Assembly: GCF_002631185.1 (NCBI RefSeq)
Contig: NZ_PDNU01000012.1
Span: forward strand, 1-64,000
DNA from: Teichococcus rhizosphaerae
GTDB taxonomy: Bacteria > Pseudomonadota > Alphaproteobacteria > Acetobacterales > Acetobacteraceae
Length of the DNA stretch: 64,000 bases
Direction of reading: 5' to 3'
This document shows positions 18,615 through 28,578 of the stretch, piece by piece; the first letter of the stretch is position 1; each line of letters opens with the position of its first letter. A program made the translations under genes and the position numbers. The notes under the pieces are model-generated. The model ran no database searches. It was not told where the DNA came from and saw nothing but the letters and a program-made list of their open reading frames with translations.

Positions 18615-19040
18615 GCGATACGAAGCTTATGGCAACCGCCATGGGGCGAGGCAAATCATCTGCACGACAACAGCCAGACCCGCCCTCGGGTTTTCCTGGC
18701 CGGAACCGCGCAGCCATGAAATCCTCCTCTGGTTTTTTCCTGGGCCTTCTTCTGGAAGGAAGATCGCCATTGTTCTTCAGCGCTGCCTGCTTTGCCGGTT
18801 CCGCAACCATGGCGGGTGGTGCCACGCTTCACTCCAAGGAAGTCGCTCGTCTCCGGGCAGCCGCCCCGGGAGATGGCCGCCGGAGCTGGCGCCGGCATGC
18901 CGCATGGCCTTCCCCTTGACCGGGCGGTGCCAGTTCCCAACGCATAGGCCAGGACAACCACAGCTGGAGGACCGCTTCCGGATGTTCGCCCCCACCCCGC
19001 CTTCCCGCGCGGCTGCCCGCGCCTGAAACGGACGCACCGC
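18615..19040. other. Gene-free divergent promoter region
   Basis: This 426-bp gap separates the leftward glycosyltransferases from the rightward amylo-glucosidase gene. Short open frames here have no recognisable domain and poor start contexts. I see no clear operator; it presumably holds both promoters. Confidence 0.4.
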
Positions 19041-21221
19041 ATGGACATCGCCCCTTCCGGCGCCCCCCCGCTCGACAATGACGGTTTTCCCGTGGCGGCC
19101 ACCGCCTCGTTGCAGGAGGGCCGCTCCACCACCCTCAAGCATGACGACACCTTTGCCCTGTTCGGCCATGCGGGGGATCTCGGCGGCAGCCCGGAAGGGC
19201 TCTACCACCGCGACACGCGCTACCTGTCGCACTTCTCGCTCTGGCTGAACGGCGCGCGCCCCATGCTGCTGAGCGCCGCCCTGCAGGACGACAACGCCGC
19301 CCTCACCTGCGACCTGACCAATCCCGACCTGCCGGCGGGCGCGGGGCTGAACGCGGTGCCGCACGACCTCCTGCACCTGCGCCGCAGCCGCTTCCTCTGG
19401 AACGGCGCCATCCATGAGCGGCTCGCCCTGCGCAACTTCGACGACCGCCCGCACCGCCTGCGGCTCGAGCTGCGCTTCGCCGCCGACTTCGCCGACCTGT
19501 TCGAGGCGCGCGGCGCCCGGCGCGAACGGCGCGGCACGCTCCACCCTCCCCTGCTGGAGCAGGACCGGGTCACCCTTTCCTATACCGGGCTGGACCGTGA
19601 GCGGCGCCGGACCACGCTGCGCTTCGACCCGGCGCCCGCGCTGCTGGAGGCCGGGCGGGCGGTCTACGAGATCACCCTGCCGCCCGGCGGCCGCCAGGCC
19701 CTGTTCATCGAGGTCGGCTGCGACCGGGAGCCGGCGCCCTGCCCGGCGCGGAAGGCCTTCGGCCTGGCGCTCCGCCAGGGGCGGTGGGCGCAGCGGCGCC
19801 ATGATGCGCGCCTGGCCAGCCTGGACAGCAGCAACGACATCTTCAACGAGACCATGCGCCGCGCCGCGGCCGACCTCGCCATGCTGGTGACCCAGACGCC
19901 GGAGGGGCCCTACCCCTATGCCGGCATCCCCTGGTACAGCACCGCCTTTGGCCGCGACGCGCTGATCTCGGCCTGGCACACGCTGTGGTACGACCCATCC
20001 CTCGCCCGCGGCGTGCTGCGCTTCCTGGCCGCGCACCAGGCCACGGAGGCGGACCCGGCCACCGATGCCGAGCCCGGCAAGATCCTGCACGAGACGCGGC
20101 AAGGCGAGATGGCGCGGCTCGGCGAGGTGCCGTTCCGCCGCTATTACGGCAGCGTCGATTCCACCCCCCTCTTCGTCATGCTGGCCGGCGCCTATCTCGA
20201 CCGCACCGGCGACCTCGAGACGCTGCGCGGCCTGCGGCCGAACATCGAGGCGGCGCTGGGCTGGATCGACCGGCATGGCGACATGGATGGCGACGGCTTC
20301 GTCGAATACCGCCGCAAGCGGCCGGACGGGCTGCTGAACCAGGGCTGGAAGGACAGCCACGACGCCATCTTCCACGCCGATGGCCGGATGGCGGAGGGAC
20401 CGATCGCGCTGGTCGAGCTGCAGGCCTATGTCTATGGCGCCTGGCGCGCCGCCGCCCGCATCTTCCGCCGCATGGGGGACCCGCTGCCGGCGGAGGGCCT
20501 CGACCGCCGCGCCAACGCGCTGCGCCTGGCCTTCGACGAGCGGTTCTGGGACGAGGCGCTTGGCACCTATGTCCTGGCGCTCGACGGGCGGAAGCAGCCC
20601 TGCCGTGTCCGCAGCTCCAATGCCGGGCACGCGCTCTTCGCCGGCATTGCCCTGCCGGAGCGCGCCGAGCGGCTGGTCCACACCCTGCTGGAGCCGGACT
20701 TCTTCTCGGGCTGGGGCATCCGCACCATCGCCGCCGGGCAGTCGCGCTACAACCCGATGAGCTACCACAACGGCTCCGTCTGGCCGCACGACAACGCGCT
20801 GATCGCCGAGGGGCTGGCCCGCTACGGCTTCCGCCGCCAGGCAGGGAAGATCTTCTCCGCCCTGTTCGATGCCTCCACCTATGTCGAGCTGCGCCGCCTG
20901 CCGGAGCTGTTCTGCGGCTTTCCCCGCCGCCGCGGCCAGGGCCCGACGCTCTACCCCGTGGCCTGCGCGCCCCAGGCCTGGGCGGCCAGCACGCCCTTCG
21001 CGATGCTGGGCGCCTGCCTCGGCCTCGGCTTCGAGCCCGGAACCCGCTGCATCCATTTCGACCAGCCGGTGCTGCCCCGCTTCCTGGACGCGGTGACGCT
21101 GCGCGACCTGCAACTGGGCGACGGGCGCCTCGACATCACCTTCCGGCGGGCGGGCGACGAGGTGGCGATGCATGTGCTGCGCCGCTCGGGCGGCTTGCAG
21201 GCCCTGCTCCGCAGCGGCTGA
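19041..21221 (+). CDS. Amylo-alpha-1,6-glucosidase / glycogen debranching-type protein
   Basis: A 726-residue protein with two parts. The N-terminal GDE_N_bis-type domain (about 30-240) has the LKHDDTFALFG and GLYHRDTRYLSHFSL blocks. The C-terminal (alpha/alpha)6 barrel has FGRDALISAWHTLW, EYRRKRPDGLLNQGWKDSHD and YHNGSVWPHDNALI, the usual catalytic-barrel landmarks. Homologues are annotated as glycogen debranching enzymes or glucosylglycerate/trehalose-like hydrolases, so the substrate is open. No signal peptide. It is monocistronic and is followed by a terminator-like hairpin. Confidence 0.88.
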   Translation: MDIAPSGAPPLDNDGFPVAATASLQEGRSTTLKHDDTFALFGHAGDLGGSPEGLYHRDTRYLSHFSLWLNGARPMLLSAALQDDNAALTCDLTNPDLPAGAGLNAVPHDLLHLRRSRFLWNGAIHERLALRNFDDRPHRLRLELRFAADFADLFEARGARRERRGTLHPPLLEQDRVTLSYTGLDRERRRTTLRFDPAPALLEAGRAVYEITLPPGGRQALFIEVGCDREPAPCPARKAFGLALRQGRWAQRRHDARLASLDSSNDIFNETMRRAAADLAMLVTQTPEGPYPYAGIPWYSTAFGRDALISAWHTLWYDPSLARGVLRFLAAHQATEADPATDAEPGKILHETRQGEMARLGEVPFRRYYGSVDSTPLFVMLAGAYLDRTGDLETLRGLRPNIEAALGWIDRHGDMDGDGFVEYRRKRPDGLLNQGWKDSHDAIFHADGRMAEGPIALVELQAYVYGAWRAAARIFRRMGDPLPAEGLDRRANALRLAFDERFWDEALGTYVLALDGRKQPCRVRSSNAGHALFAGIALPERAERLVHTLLEPDFFSGWGIRTIAAGQSRYNPMSYHNGSVWPHDNALIAEGLARYGFRRQAGKIFSALFDASTYVELRRLPELFCGFPRRRGQGPTLYPVACAPQAWAASTPFAMLGACLGLGFEPGTRCIHFDQPVLPRFLDAVTLRDLQLGDGRLDITFRRAGDEVAMHVLRRSGGLQALLRSG

Positions 21222-21283
21222 GCCGCGCCGGCCACCCGCGCCTCACCGCACGGCAACGGGGCCCGCCCGTCCCGCCATGGCTC

Positions 21284-21320
21284 CGGAGGGTGTCACGAGA
21301 CTGACACGCCTCCGTCATTC
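21284..21320 (+). terminator. Terminator-like hairpin after the amylo-glucosidase gene
   Basis: CGGAGG-GTGTC pairs with GACAC-G-CCTCCG with one bulged base and an 8-base loop, followed by TCATTC. It is 62 bp past the stop and 61 bp before the next gene's start, so it probably separates the two transcription units. Confidence 0.55.
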
Positions 21321-21381
21321 ACCCGTCGCCCACGCGCTTTAAGCGGTCCGCCCCGAAGAGACCGACGGATCGGATGGCCGC

Positions 21382-22914
21382 ATGGCGCGACGGAAGAATG
21401 TTCTGCTGATTGTTGTGGACCAGTGGCGGGCGGACTTCGTGCCCGCGCTGGGGGCCGGGTTTCTGCGAACCCCGAACCTGGACCGGCTGTGCCGGGAAGG
21501 TGTCACCTTCCGCAACCACGTCACCAACGCCGTGCCCTGCGGCCCGGCGCGGGCCAGCCTGCTGACCGGCCTCTACCTGATGAACCACCGGGCGGTGCAG
21601 AACACCGTGCCGCTCGACTCCCGCCACATGAACCTCGGCAAGGCGCTGCGCCGCATCGGCTACGACCCGGCGCTGATCGGCTACACCACCTCGACGCCCG
21701 ACCCGCGCACCACCGGCGGGCGCGACCCGCGCTTCACCACGCTGGGCGACCTGATGGAGGGCTTCCGCGCCGTCGGCGCCTTCGAGCCCAGCATGGACGG
21801 CTATTTCGGCTGGCTGGCGCAGAAGGGCTACGCGCTGCCCGAGAAGCGCGAGGACATCTGGCTGCCGGAGGGCGAGGACAGCGTGCCCGGCGCCACCGAC
21901 CGGCCCTGCCGCATCCCGGCCGAGCTGTCGGACACCGCCTATTTCACCGAGCGCGCCCTGACCTACCTGAAGGGCAAGGGCGACCGGCCCTGGTTCCTGC
22001 ATCTCGGCTACTGGCGGCCGCACCCGCCCTTCATCGCGCCAGCGCCCTACAACACCATGTACAGCCCGGCGGACATGCCCGCGCTGCACCGCCGCGCCAC
22101 CTGGCAGGAGGAGGCCGCGCAACACCCGCTGCTGGACTTCTACCTGCGCGGCATCAGCCAGGGCTCGTTCTTCCATGGCGCGGGCGGCGCCGCGAGCGCG
22201 CTGGACGAGGCCGCCATCCGCACCATACGCGCCACCTATGCCGGCCTCATCACCGAGGTGGACGACGCGCTCGGCCAGGTCTTCGCCTATCTCGACGAGA
22301 CGGGGCAGTGGGATGACACCATGGTCATCTTCACCTCCGACCATGGCGAGCAGCTGGGCGACCACTACCTGCTCGGCAAGATCGGCTACCATGACGAGAG
22401 CTTCCGCATCCCGCTGGTGGTCAAGGAAGCCGGCCCTTCGCCGCGCGCGGGCGAGATCGAGAGCGCCTTCACCGAGAGCGTGGACGTGCTGCCCACCATC
22501 CTCGAATGGCTCGGCGGCGAGGCGCCCCGCGCCTGCGACGGCCGCTCCATCCTGCCCTTCCTGCAAGGGGGCCGGCCCGATGGCTGGCGCGACCATCTCT
22601 TCTACGAATACGATTTCCGCGACGTGCACTACTCGAAGCCGGAGACGGCGCTCGGGCTCGGCATGGACGACGCGTCGCTCTGCGTGGTGCAGGACGAGCG
22701 GTGGAAATACGTCCACTTCTCCGGCCTGCCGCCGCTGCTCTTCGACCTGCGGCGCGATCCGCAGCAATTCGAGAATCTCGCGGCCGACACGGCGCATGCC
22801 GCGGTCGTCGCCGAATACGCGCAGAAGGCGCTGTCGCACCGCATGCGGCACGCCGAGCGCACCCTGACCCATTTCCGCGCCACCCCGGGTGGCCTTGAGG
22901 AGCGCAATCCATGA
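21382..22914 (+). CDS. Sulfatase-superfamily hydrolase (phosphonate monoesterase/arylsulfatase-like)
   Basis: A 510-residue alkaline-phosphatase-fold enzyme. NVLLIVVDQWRADF carries metal Asp13, and PCGPARASLLTG contains CxPxR with Cys53, which a formylglycine-generating enzyme would convert to the catalytic residue. FTSDHGEQLGDH and the GKIGYHDES block complete the site. The sequence style is closest to phosphonate monoester hydrolases, promiscuous phospho- and sulfoesterases. No signal peptide, so cytosolic. It overlaps the next gene by 4 bp and heads an Opp-type transporter operon, so its substrate is probably what that transporter brings in. Confidence 0.88.
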   Translation: MARRKNVLLIVVDQWRADFVPALGAGFLRTPNLDRLCREGVTFRNHVTNAVPCGPARASLLTGLYLMNHRAVQNTVPLDSRHMNLGKALRRIGYDPALIGYTTSTPDPRTTGGRDPRFTTLGDLMEGFRAVGAFEPSMDGYFGWLAQKGYALPEKREDIWLPEGEDSVPGATDRPCRIPAELSDTAYFTERALTYLKGKGDRPWFLHLGYWRPHPPFIAPAPYNTMYSPADMPALHRRATWQEEAAQHPLLDFYLRGISQGSFFHGAGGAASALDEAAIRTIRATYAGLITEVDDALGQVFAYLDETGQWDDTMVIFTSDHGEQLGDHYLLGKIGYHDESFRIPLVVKEAGPSPRAGEIESAFTESVDVLPTILEWLGGEAPRACDGRSILPFLQGGRPDGWRDHLFYEYDFRDVHYSKPETALGLGMDDASLCVVQDERWKYVHFSGLPPLLFDLRRDPQQFENLAADTAHAAVVAEYAQKALSHRMRHAERTLTHFRATPGGLEERNP

Positions 22915-24548
22915 TGACGCCCCGCCGTTCCCTCCTGCTCGGCGCCGGCGGCGCGCTGGGCCTCTCCGCCCTGCCGCGCTTCGCCATCGCGCAGGCTGAC
23001 AATCGCCCCGCCATCGCCATCGCCGTGCAGAAGATCAGCAACAGCAACACGCTGGAAGTGCTGCGCGAGCAGTCCAATGTCGGCGAGCGCGTGCTGTTCT
23101 CCTCGCTCTGGGAGGGGCTGATCGGGCGCAACTGGCTGGGCGGCCTCGGCGCCGTGCCGGAGCTGGCGACCGAGTGGAAGCGCGTCAGCGACCAGGTGGT
23201 GGAGCTGAAGCTGCGCCCCGGCGTGAAGTTCCACAACGGCGACGAGATGACGGCCGAGGACGTGGCCTTTACCTTCGGCCCCGAGCGCATGTTCGGCGAG
23301 ACCAACCCGACGGCGCAGGGCCGCACCATCCAGGTGAGCGGCGAGCGCATCCCGACGCGCGCGGGGCGCGACCTGCCGGCGGAGGTGCCCGCCGTGGCCC
23401 GCCGCTCCTGGCCGGCGCTGGAGCGCGTCGAGATCGTGGACCGGCACACGGTGCGCTTCCACAACGCGACGCCGGACGTGACGCTGGAAGGCCGCCTTTC
23501 CCGCTATGGCAGCCAGATCATCAGCAAGCGCGGCTATGTCGAGGCCGAGACCTGGTTCGACTGGGCGCGCAAGCCCATCCTCACCGGCCCCTACAAGGTG
23601 GCCGAGTTCCGCCCCGACCAGCTTCTCCGCCTCGTCGCCCACGATGAATACTGGGGCGGGCGGCCGCCGCTGAAGGAGATCCGCTTCGTCGAGGTGCCGG
23701 AGGTCTCGGCGCGCATCAACATGCTGCGCTCGGGCGAGGTGCAGTTCGCCTGCGACATCCCGCCCGACCAGATCGGCGGCATCGAGGGCGACCGCCGCTA
23801 CGAGGTGCAGGGCGGCACCATCCTCAACCACCGCCTGACCTGCTTCGACAAGAACCACCCGCAGCTCGTCGATCCGCGCGTGCGCCGCGCCTTCACCCAC
23901 GCCATCGACCGGCAGGCGATCGTGGACAGCCTGTGGGCCGGCCGCACTGTGGTGCCGAAGGGCCTGCAATGGGACTATTACGGCGAGATGTTTGTCTCCG
24001 ACTGGAGCGTGCCGGCATACGACCCGGCCGAGGCGCAGCGCCTGCTGAAGGAGGCCGGCTACAAGGGCGACCCGATCCCCTACCGCCTGCTCAACAACTA
24101 CTACACCAACCAGACGCCGACGGCGCAGGTGCTGGTGGAGATGTGGAAGCAGGTCGGCCTCAACGTGCAGATCGAGATGAAGGAGAACTGGTCGCAGATC
24201 CTCTCGCGCGAGCCGGGCCGCGCGGTGCGGGACTGGTCCAACAGCGCGCCCTTCAACGATCCCGTCTCCTCCATCGTCAACCAGCACGGGCCGAACGGCC
24301 AGCAGCAGCAGGTGGGCGAGTGGAGCAACGAGGAGATGAACCGCATCTCCGTCGAGCTGGAGACCAGCACGGACCGCGCCCGCCGCAAGCAGGTCTTCCG
24401 CCGCATGCTGGAGATCTGCGAGCGCGAGGACCCCGCCTACACCGTGCTGCACCAGAACGCGACCTTCACCGCCAAGCGGCGCGACATCGGCTGGAAGGCG
24501 GCGCCCGCCTTCGCGATGGACTTCCGCGCCGGCAACTGGAAGGGCTGA
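22911..24548 (+). CDS. ABC transporter solute-binding protein, peptide/opine family
   Basis: A 545-residue exported SBP_bac_5 protein. The leader is MMTPRRSLLLGAGGALGLSA with an Arg pair, cleaved near AIAQA. Typical blocks are LWEGLIGRNW, ELKLRPGVKFHNGDEMTAED and GPYKVAEFRPDQLL. It starts inside the stop of the sulfatase gene (ATGA overlap) and is 4 bp from the first ATPase gene, so expression is coupled across the operon. The ligand is not readable; family members bind peptides, glutathione, opines or nickel. Confidence 0.9.
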   Translation: MMTPRRSLLLGAGGALGLSALPRFAIAQADNRPAIAIAVQKISNSNTLEVLREQSNVGERVLFSSLWEGLIGRNWLGGLGAVPELATEWKRVSDQVVELKLRPGVKFHNGDEMTAEDVAFTFGPERMFGETNPTAQGRTIQVSGERIPTRAGRDLPAEVPAVARRSWPALERVEIVDRHTVRFHNATPDVTLEGRLSRYGSQIISKRGYVEAETWFDWARKPILTGPYKVAEFRPDQLLRLVAHDEYWGGRPPLKEIRFVEVPEVSARINMLRSGEVQFACDIPPDQIGGIEGDRRYEVQGGTILNHRLTCFDKNHPQLVDPRVRRAFTHAIDRQAIVDSLWAGRTVVPKGLQWDYYGEMFVSDWSVPAYDPAEAQRLLKEAGYKGDPIPYRLLNNYYTNQTPTAQVLVEMWKQVGLNVQIEMKENWSQILSREPGRAVRDWSNSAPFNDPVSSIVNQHGPNGQQQQVGEWSNEEMNRISVELETSTDRARRKQVFRRMLEICEREDPAYTVLHQNATFTAKRRDIGWKAAPAFAMDFRAGNWKG

Positions 24549-24552
24549 GGGC

Positions 24553-25545
24553 ATGGCGGGAGCCCTCGTCGAGATCCGCGGCCTCGCCGTCAGCTTCGAC
24601 GGGCTGCCGGCGCTGCGCGGCGTCGATCTCGCCATCGGGCGGGGCGAGGCCGTGGCGCTGGTGGGCGAATCCGGCTGCGGCAAGTCGGTCACCTGGCTGG
24701 CGGCGCTCGGCCTGCTGCCGGGCAAGGCGAGGGTTTCCGGCAGCGTGACCCTGGAGGGCACCGAGCTGATCGGTGCCCCCGCCGCCACGCTGGACCGCGT
24801 CCGTGGCGGCCGCGTCGCCATGATCTTCCAGGATCCGGCGAGCAGCCTGAACCCCGTCCATCGCATCGGCCGCCAGATCGCCGAGGCGCTGCGGCTGCAC
24901 AGGGGCCTCCATGGCGCCGCCGCGCGCGAGGAGGCGCGCCGGCTGCTCGACCAGGTGGGCATGCCGGATGCGCGCCGGCGGCTCGATGCCTATCCGCACG
25001 AGCTCTCGGGCGGCCAGAACCAGCGCGTGATGATCGCCATGGCGCTGGCCGGCCGGCCCGAGCTGCTGGTGGCCGACGAGCCGACCACGGCGCTCGACGT
25101 CACCATCCAGGCGCAGATCCTGGAGCTGCTGGCGGAGATCCGGCGCGACACCGGCATGGCGCTGGTGCTGGTCAGCCACGACCTCGGCGTCGTGGCCGAG
25201 ACCTGCGAGCGGGTCTGCGTCATGTATGCCGGCCGCGTCGTCGAGGAGACGACGGCGGAAAGGCTGTTCGCGAGCCCGGCGCACCCTTACGCGCGCGGCC
25301 TGATGGCGGCGCTGCCGCCGATGGAGGGGCCGCGCCGGCCGCTCGCCGCGATCCCCGGCGGCGTGCCGGAGCCCTGGGCCATGCCGCGCGGCTGCGCCTT
25401 CGCCCCGCGCTGCCCGCGCCGCGGCACGGCCTGCGAGGCCGCTCCGCCGCCGCTGGCGGAGGTGGCGCCCGCCCACCGCGCCGCCTGCCTCTACCCCGGA
25501 GCCGCCGCCATGGTCTCGCCAGCGCCGCGGATGGTGCCCGCATGA
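24553..25545 (+). CDS. Oligopeptide-type ABC transporter ATPase (OppD/DppD)
   Basis: A 330-residue ATPase. Walker A GESGCGKS lies at 38-45, the signature is LSGGQNQR, and Walker B is [12 protein letters not shown]. The C-terminal oligo/dipeptide extension has Cys-rich [15 protein letters not shown], a pattern associated with an iron-sulfur cluster in some DppD proteins. It overlaps the paired ATPase gene by 4 bp. Confidence 0.93.
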   Translation: MAGALVEIRGLAVSFDGLPALRGVDLAIGRGEAVALVGESGCGKSVTWLAALGLLPGKARVSGSVTLEGTELIGAPAATLDRVRGGRVAMIFQDPASSLNPVHRIGRQIAEALRLHRGLHGAAAREEARRLLDQVGMPDARRRLDAYPHELSGGQNQRVMIAMALAGRPELLVADEPTTALDVTIQAQILELLAEIRRDTGMALVLVSHDLGVVAETCERVCVMYAGRVVEETTAERLFASPAHPYARGLMAALPPMEGPRRPLAAIPGGVPEPWAMPRGCAFAPRCPRRGTACEAAPPPLAEVAPAHRAACLYPGAAAMVSPAPRMVPA

Positions 25546-26543
25546 GCACGCTGCTGAAGGCCGAGGGCCTGGTCCGCCGCTACGCCATGCGGCGCGGCTG
25601 GTTCGGCCGCCCCGTCGAGGTGCGGGCGCTGGATGGCGTCTCCCTTTCCCTGGAGCATGGGCGCACGCTGGGGCTGGTGGGCGAATCCGGCTGCGGCAAG
25701 TCCACCACCGGGCGGCTGGTGCTGGGGCTGGAAACGCCGGACGAGGGCCGCGTCACCTTCGAGGACCAGCCCCTCCCCGCCCCCGGCACCGCCGAGTGGC
25801 GCCGGCTGCGGGCGCGGATGCAGATGGTCTACCAGGATCCGCTGGGTGCGATGGACCGGCGCCTGACCATCGGCGCGCAGGTGGCCGAGCCATGGGCGAT
25901 CCATGACCGGTCCTCCTCGCCCGAGCGGGTGGCGGCGCTGCTGCGGAGCGTCGGGCTGCGGCCCGACCACGCGGCGCGCTACCCGCACGAGCTTTCGGGC
26001 GGCCAGCGGCAGCGCGCCGTGCTGGCCCGCGCCCTGGCCACCGACCCCGCCCTGCTGGTCTGCGACGAGCCGATCAGCGCGCTCGACGTCTCGATCCAGG
26101 CGCAGGTGATGAACCTGCTGTCCGAGATACAGGCGGAGCGCGGCGTGGCGCTGCTGTTCATCAGCCACGACCTGCGCGCCGTGCGGCAGATGAGCCACCG
26201 CGTGGCGGTGATGTATCTCGGCCGCATCGTCGAGGAAGGCGAGCCGGACGCCGTGCTGCACGACCCGGCCCACCCCTATTCGCAGGCGCTGGTCTCGGCC
26301 ATCCCGCACCCGCAGCGGCGCGGCCAGCGCATCGTGCTGCAGGGCGACCCGCCCAGCCCGGCGGCGCGGCCGGCGGGCTGCGCCTTCCATCCGCGCTGCC
26401 CGGTGGCCAGCGCCCGCTGCGCCGTGGACACTCCCGCCCTGAGGCCACGCGCCGATGGCCGGCTGGTCGCCTGCCATGTGGCGCATGGCGAGATCCCGGC
26501 CGGCCATGGCCTTCCCGCCCCCACCCTTGCCAAGGCTGCCTGA
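25542..26543 (+). CDS. Oligopeptide-type ABC transporter ATPase (OppF/DppF)
   Basis: A 333-residue partner ATPase. Walker A is GESGCGKS, the signature LSGGQRQR, and Walker B LLVCDEPISALD. The C-terminal GCAFHPRCPVASARC motif matches the OppF/DppF extension. It begins in the stop of the OppD-like gene and ends one base before the permease ATG, so the whole cassette is a single transcription unit. Confidence 0.93.
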   Translation: MSTLLKAEGLVRRYAMRRGWFGRPVEVRALDGVSLSLEHGRTLGLVGESGCGKSTTGRLVLGLETPDEGRVTFEDQPLPAPGTAEWRRLRARMQMVYQDPLGAMDRRLTIGAQVAEPWAIHDRSSSPERVAALLRSVGLRPDHAARYPHELSGGQRQRAVLARALATDPALLVCDEPISALDVSIQAQVMNLLSEIQAERGVALLFISHDLRAVRQMSHRVAVMYLGRIVEEGEPDAVLHDPAHPYSQALVSAIPHPQRRGQRIVLQGDPPSPAARPAGCAFHPRCPVASARCAVDTPALRPRADGRLVACHVAHGEIPAGHGLPAPTLAKAA

Positions 26544-27476
26544 ATGCTGCGTTTCCTCGGCCTGCGCCTCGGGCGTTCCCTGCTGACGCTGGTGCTGGTG
26601 GTCACCTTCGCCTTCGTGGTGCTGCGCCTGTCGGGCGACCCCGCGCTGCTGATCATGTCGGCCGACGCGCCGCCGGAGGCGGTCGCCGCCTTCCGCCGCG
26701 CCTGGGGCCTCGATGACCCGCTCTGGGTGCAGTATGTCCGCTACTTCGGCGCCATCTTCCATGGCGACCTCGGCAACTCCATGCGCGACGGGCGCGGCGC
26801 GCTGGAGCTGGTGGGGGAGCGTATCCCGGCCACGCTGGCGCTCACCGTGCCGGCGCTGCTGATCAAGCTCTGCCTCGGCATCCCGGCGGGGATCTACGCC
26901 GCCCTGCACCGCAACTCCCTGGCCGACCGGGCGGTGATGCTGCTGGCGGTCGCCGGCTTCACCGTGCCCTCCTTCGTGCTGGGCCTGCTGCTGGTGCTGC
27001 TGTTCGCCGTGCAGCTCGGCTGGCTGCCCTCGGGCGGGCAGGAAAGCTGGCGCCACGCCATCCTCCCGGTCATCACGCTCGGCCTCGGCGGCGCGGCGGT
27101 GCTGGCAAGGTTCACACGCTCCGCCATGCTGGAGGTGCTGGGCCAGCCCTACATGCGCACGGCGCTGGCCAAGGGCGTGCCCTGGCGCGTGGCGGTGCGC
27201 GGCCATGCCCTGCCCAACGCGGCCATCCCCACCGTGACCATCGTGGGCTTCATGATCGGCAGCCTGCTGGCGGGCGCCGTGGTGGTGGAGAGCGTGTTCT
27301 CCTGGCCCGGCGTCGGCCGGCTGCTGGTGGTGGCGGTCGCCAACCGGGACCTCGCGGTGGTGCAGGCCATCCTGCTGCTGGTCGCCGCCACCATGATCAC
27401 CGCCAACCTGGTGGTGGACCTGCTTTATGGCGTGCTGGACCCGCGCCTGCGGAACGGCGCGCGGGGAGCCGCCTGA
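26544..27476 (+). CDS. Peptide-type ABC transporter permease (DppB/OppB)
   Basis: A 310-residue permease with six hydrophobic segments. N-terminal MLRFLGLRLGRSLLTLVLVV and the cytoplasmic ALAKGVPWRVAVRGHALPNA (EAA-loop equivalent) identify the DppB subunit. It pairs with the DppC-type protein whose ATG overlaps its stop (TGATG). Confidence 0.92.
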   Translation: MLRFLGLRLGRSLLTLVLVVTFAFVVLRLSGDPALLIMSADAPPEAVAAFRRAWGLDDPLWVQYVRYFGAIFHGDLGNSMRDGRGALELVGERIPATLALTVPALLIKLCLGIPAGIYAALHRNSLADRAVMLLAVAGFTVPSFVLGLLLVLLFAVQLGWLPSGGQESWRHAILPVITLGLGGAAVLARFTRSAMLEVLGQPYMRTALAKGVPWRVAVRGHALPNAAIPTVTIVGFMIGSLLAGAVVVESVFSWPGVGRLLVVAVANRDLAVVQAILLLVAATMITANLVVDLLYGVLDPRLRNGARGAA

Positions 27477-28366
27477 TGTCCGACGCGACGCTCGATGCCA
27501 CCTCCGCCCCGGCCGAGGCCGTGGCGCCGCCGAAGCCCCGCCGGAGCCCTCTGCCGCCCCTGGTGGCCCTCGCCCTCCTCTGGATCGCGCTGATGCTGGG
27601 GGTGGCGCTGCTGGCGGAATGGATCACGCCCTATTCCATCACCGCGCTCGACCTGCGCAGCCGGCTGGCCCCGCCCGTCTTCATGGGCGGCACATGGGCC
27701 CACCCGCTGGGCACGGACGAGCTGGGGCGGGACGTGCTGAGCCGCCTCATCGTCTCCATCCGCATCTCGCTGCTGATCGCCTTCGGCGCGGCGGTGCTCT
27801 CGGCGGTGATCGGCGTGACGATGGGCTTCCTGGCCGCGCATTTCCGTGGCCTGGTGGAGCAGGCGGTGCTGGCGCTGGTCGATTTCCAGGCGGCCATGCC
27901 CTTCCTGATCCTGGCGCTCTCGGTGCTGGCCTTCTTCGGCAACTCGCTGGTCCTGTTCGTCTGCCTGCTCGGGCTGCACGGGTGGGAACGCTATGCGCGC
28001 ATCGCCCGCGGCCTGGCCGTCAGCGCGGGCGCGCAAGGCTATGCGGCGGCGGTGCGGCAGCTCGGCGCCACGCCCTGGCGGATCTATGGCCGGCATGTGC
28101 TGCCCAACATCGCCTCCACCCTGATCGTCTCGATGACGCTCGCCTTCCCCGAGATCATCCTGCTGGAAAGCGGCCTCTCCTTCCTGGGCCTTGGCGTGCA
28201 GCCGCCGCAGACCTCGCTCGGCAACATGGTGGGCTATGGGCGGGAATACCTGACGCGGGCGCCCTGGATCCTGCTTTCCCCCTCGGCGGTGATCGTGCTC
28301 ACCACCCTGTCCGTCAGCCTGCTGGGCGACTGGCTGCGCGACCGGCTGGACCCGACCCTGCGCTGA
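27476..28366 (+). CDS. Peptide-type ABC transporter permease (DppC/OppC)
   Basis: A 296-residue permease. It has a proline-rich cytoplasmic N-terminus, one early helix, HPLGTDELGRDVLSRLI (the DppC signature) and the EAA-loop AVRQLGATPWRIYGRHVLPN. It is the last gene of the sulfatase-transporter operon; a strong terminator follows 34 bp later. Confidence 0.93.
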   Translation: MSDATLDATSAPAEAVAPPKPRRSPLPPLVALALLWIALMLGVALLAEWITPYSITALDLRSRLAPPVFMGGTWAHPLGTDELGRDVLSRLIVSIRISLLIAFGAAVLSAVIGVTMGFLAAHFRGLVEQAVLALVDFQAAMPFLILALSVLAFFGNSLVLFVCLLGLHGWERYARIARGLAVSAGAQGYAAAVRQLGATPWRIYGRHVLPNIASTLIVSMTLAFPEIILLESGLSFLGLGVQPPQTSLGNMVGYGREYLTRAPWILLSPSAVIVLTTLSVSLLGDWLRDRLDPTLR

Positions 28367-28399
28367 GGACGGCGCAGTCATCCTGGCGGCACGGCCACG

Positions 28400-28437
28400 G
28401 CCCGGCGGAGGACACTCTGCCGGGCTGTTGCTTTCTT
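28400..28437 (+). terminator. Intrinsic terminator of the peptide-transporter operon
   Basis: The stem GCCCGGC...GCCGGGC with inner GAG/CTC pairing and a short loop is followed directly by TGTTGCTTTCTT. It combines a stable stem with a T-rich tail, and is the clearest intrinsic terminator in the window. Confidence 0.75.
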
Positions 28438-28524
28438 GCCGCTCTCCGGCACCACGATGCAGAGAGCCTGCAACCTGATCTGGTGGATGATCGCTCCACT
28501 CCATACCATATCTAGCGAAGAGCC

Positions 28525-28539
28525 TGAGACCGATTCGCA
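28525..28539. promoter_or_regulatory. Candidate iron box before nrdJ
   Basis: TGAGA-CCGAT-TCGCA, 39 bp before the chosen ATG. The left arm equals that of the entE box; the right arm equals that of the liv and fecI boxes. It is one mismatch from a full palindrome. This hints that the B12-dependent reductase is controlled with the siderophore genes. Confidence 0.45.
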
Positions 28540-28578
28540 ACTTGGCGCTTCGTGGAACAGCCTTCCGGAGCCTTTCCC

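Noticed and set aside
28367-28578. Cobalamin riboswitch before nrdJ
   Set aside because: The only strong structure is the terminator of the upstream operon, and I could not find a B12-box-like conserved core in the remaining 140 bp.
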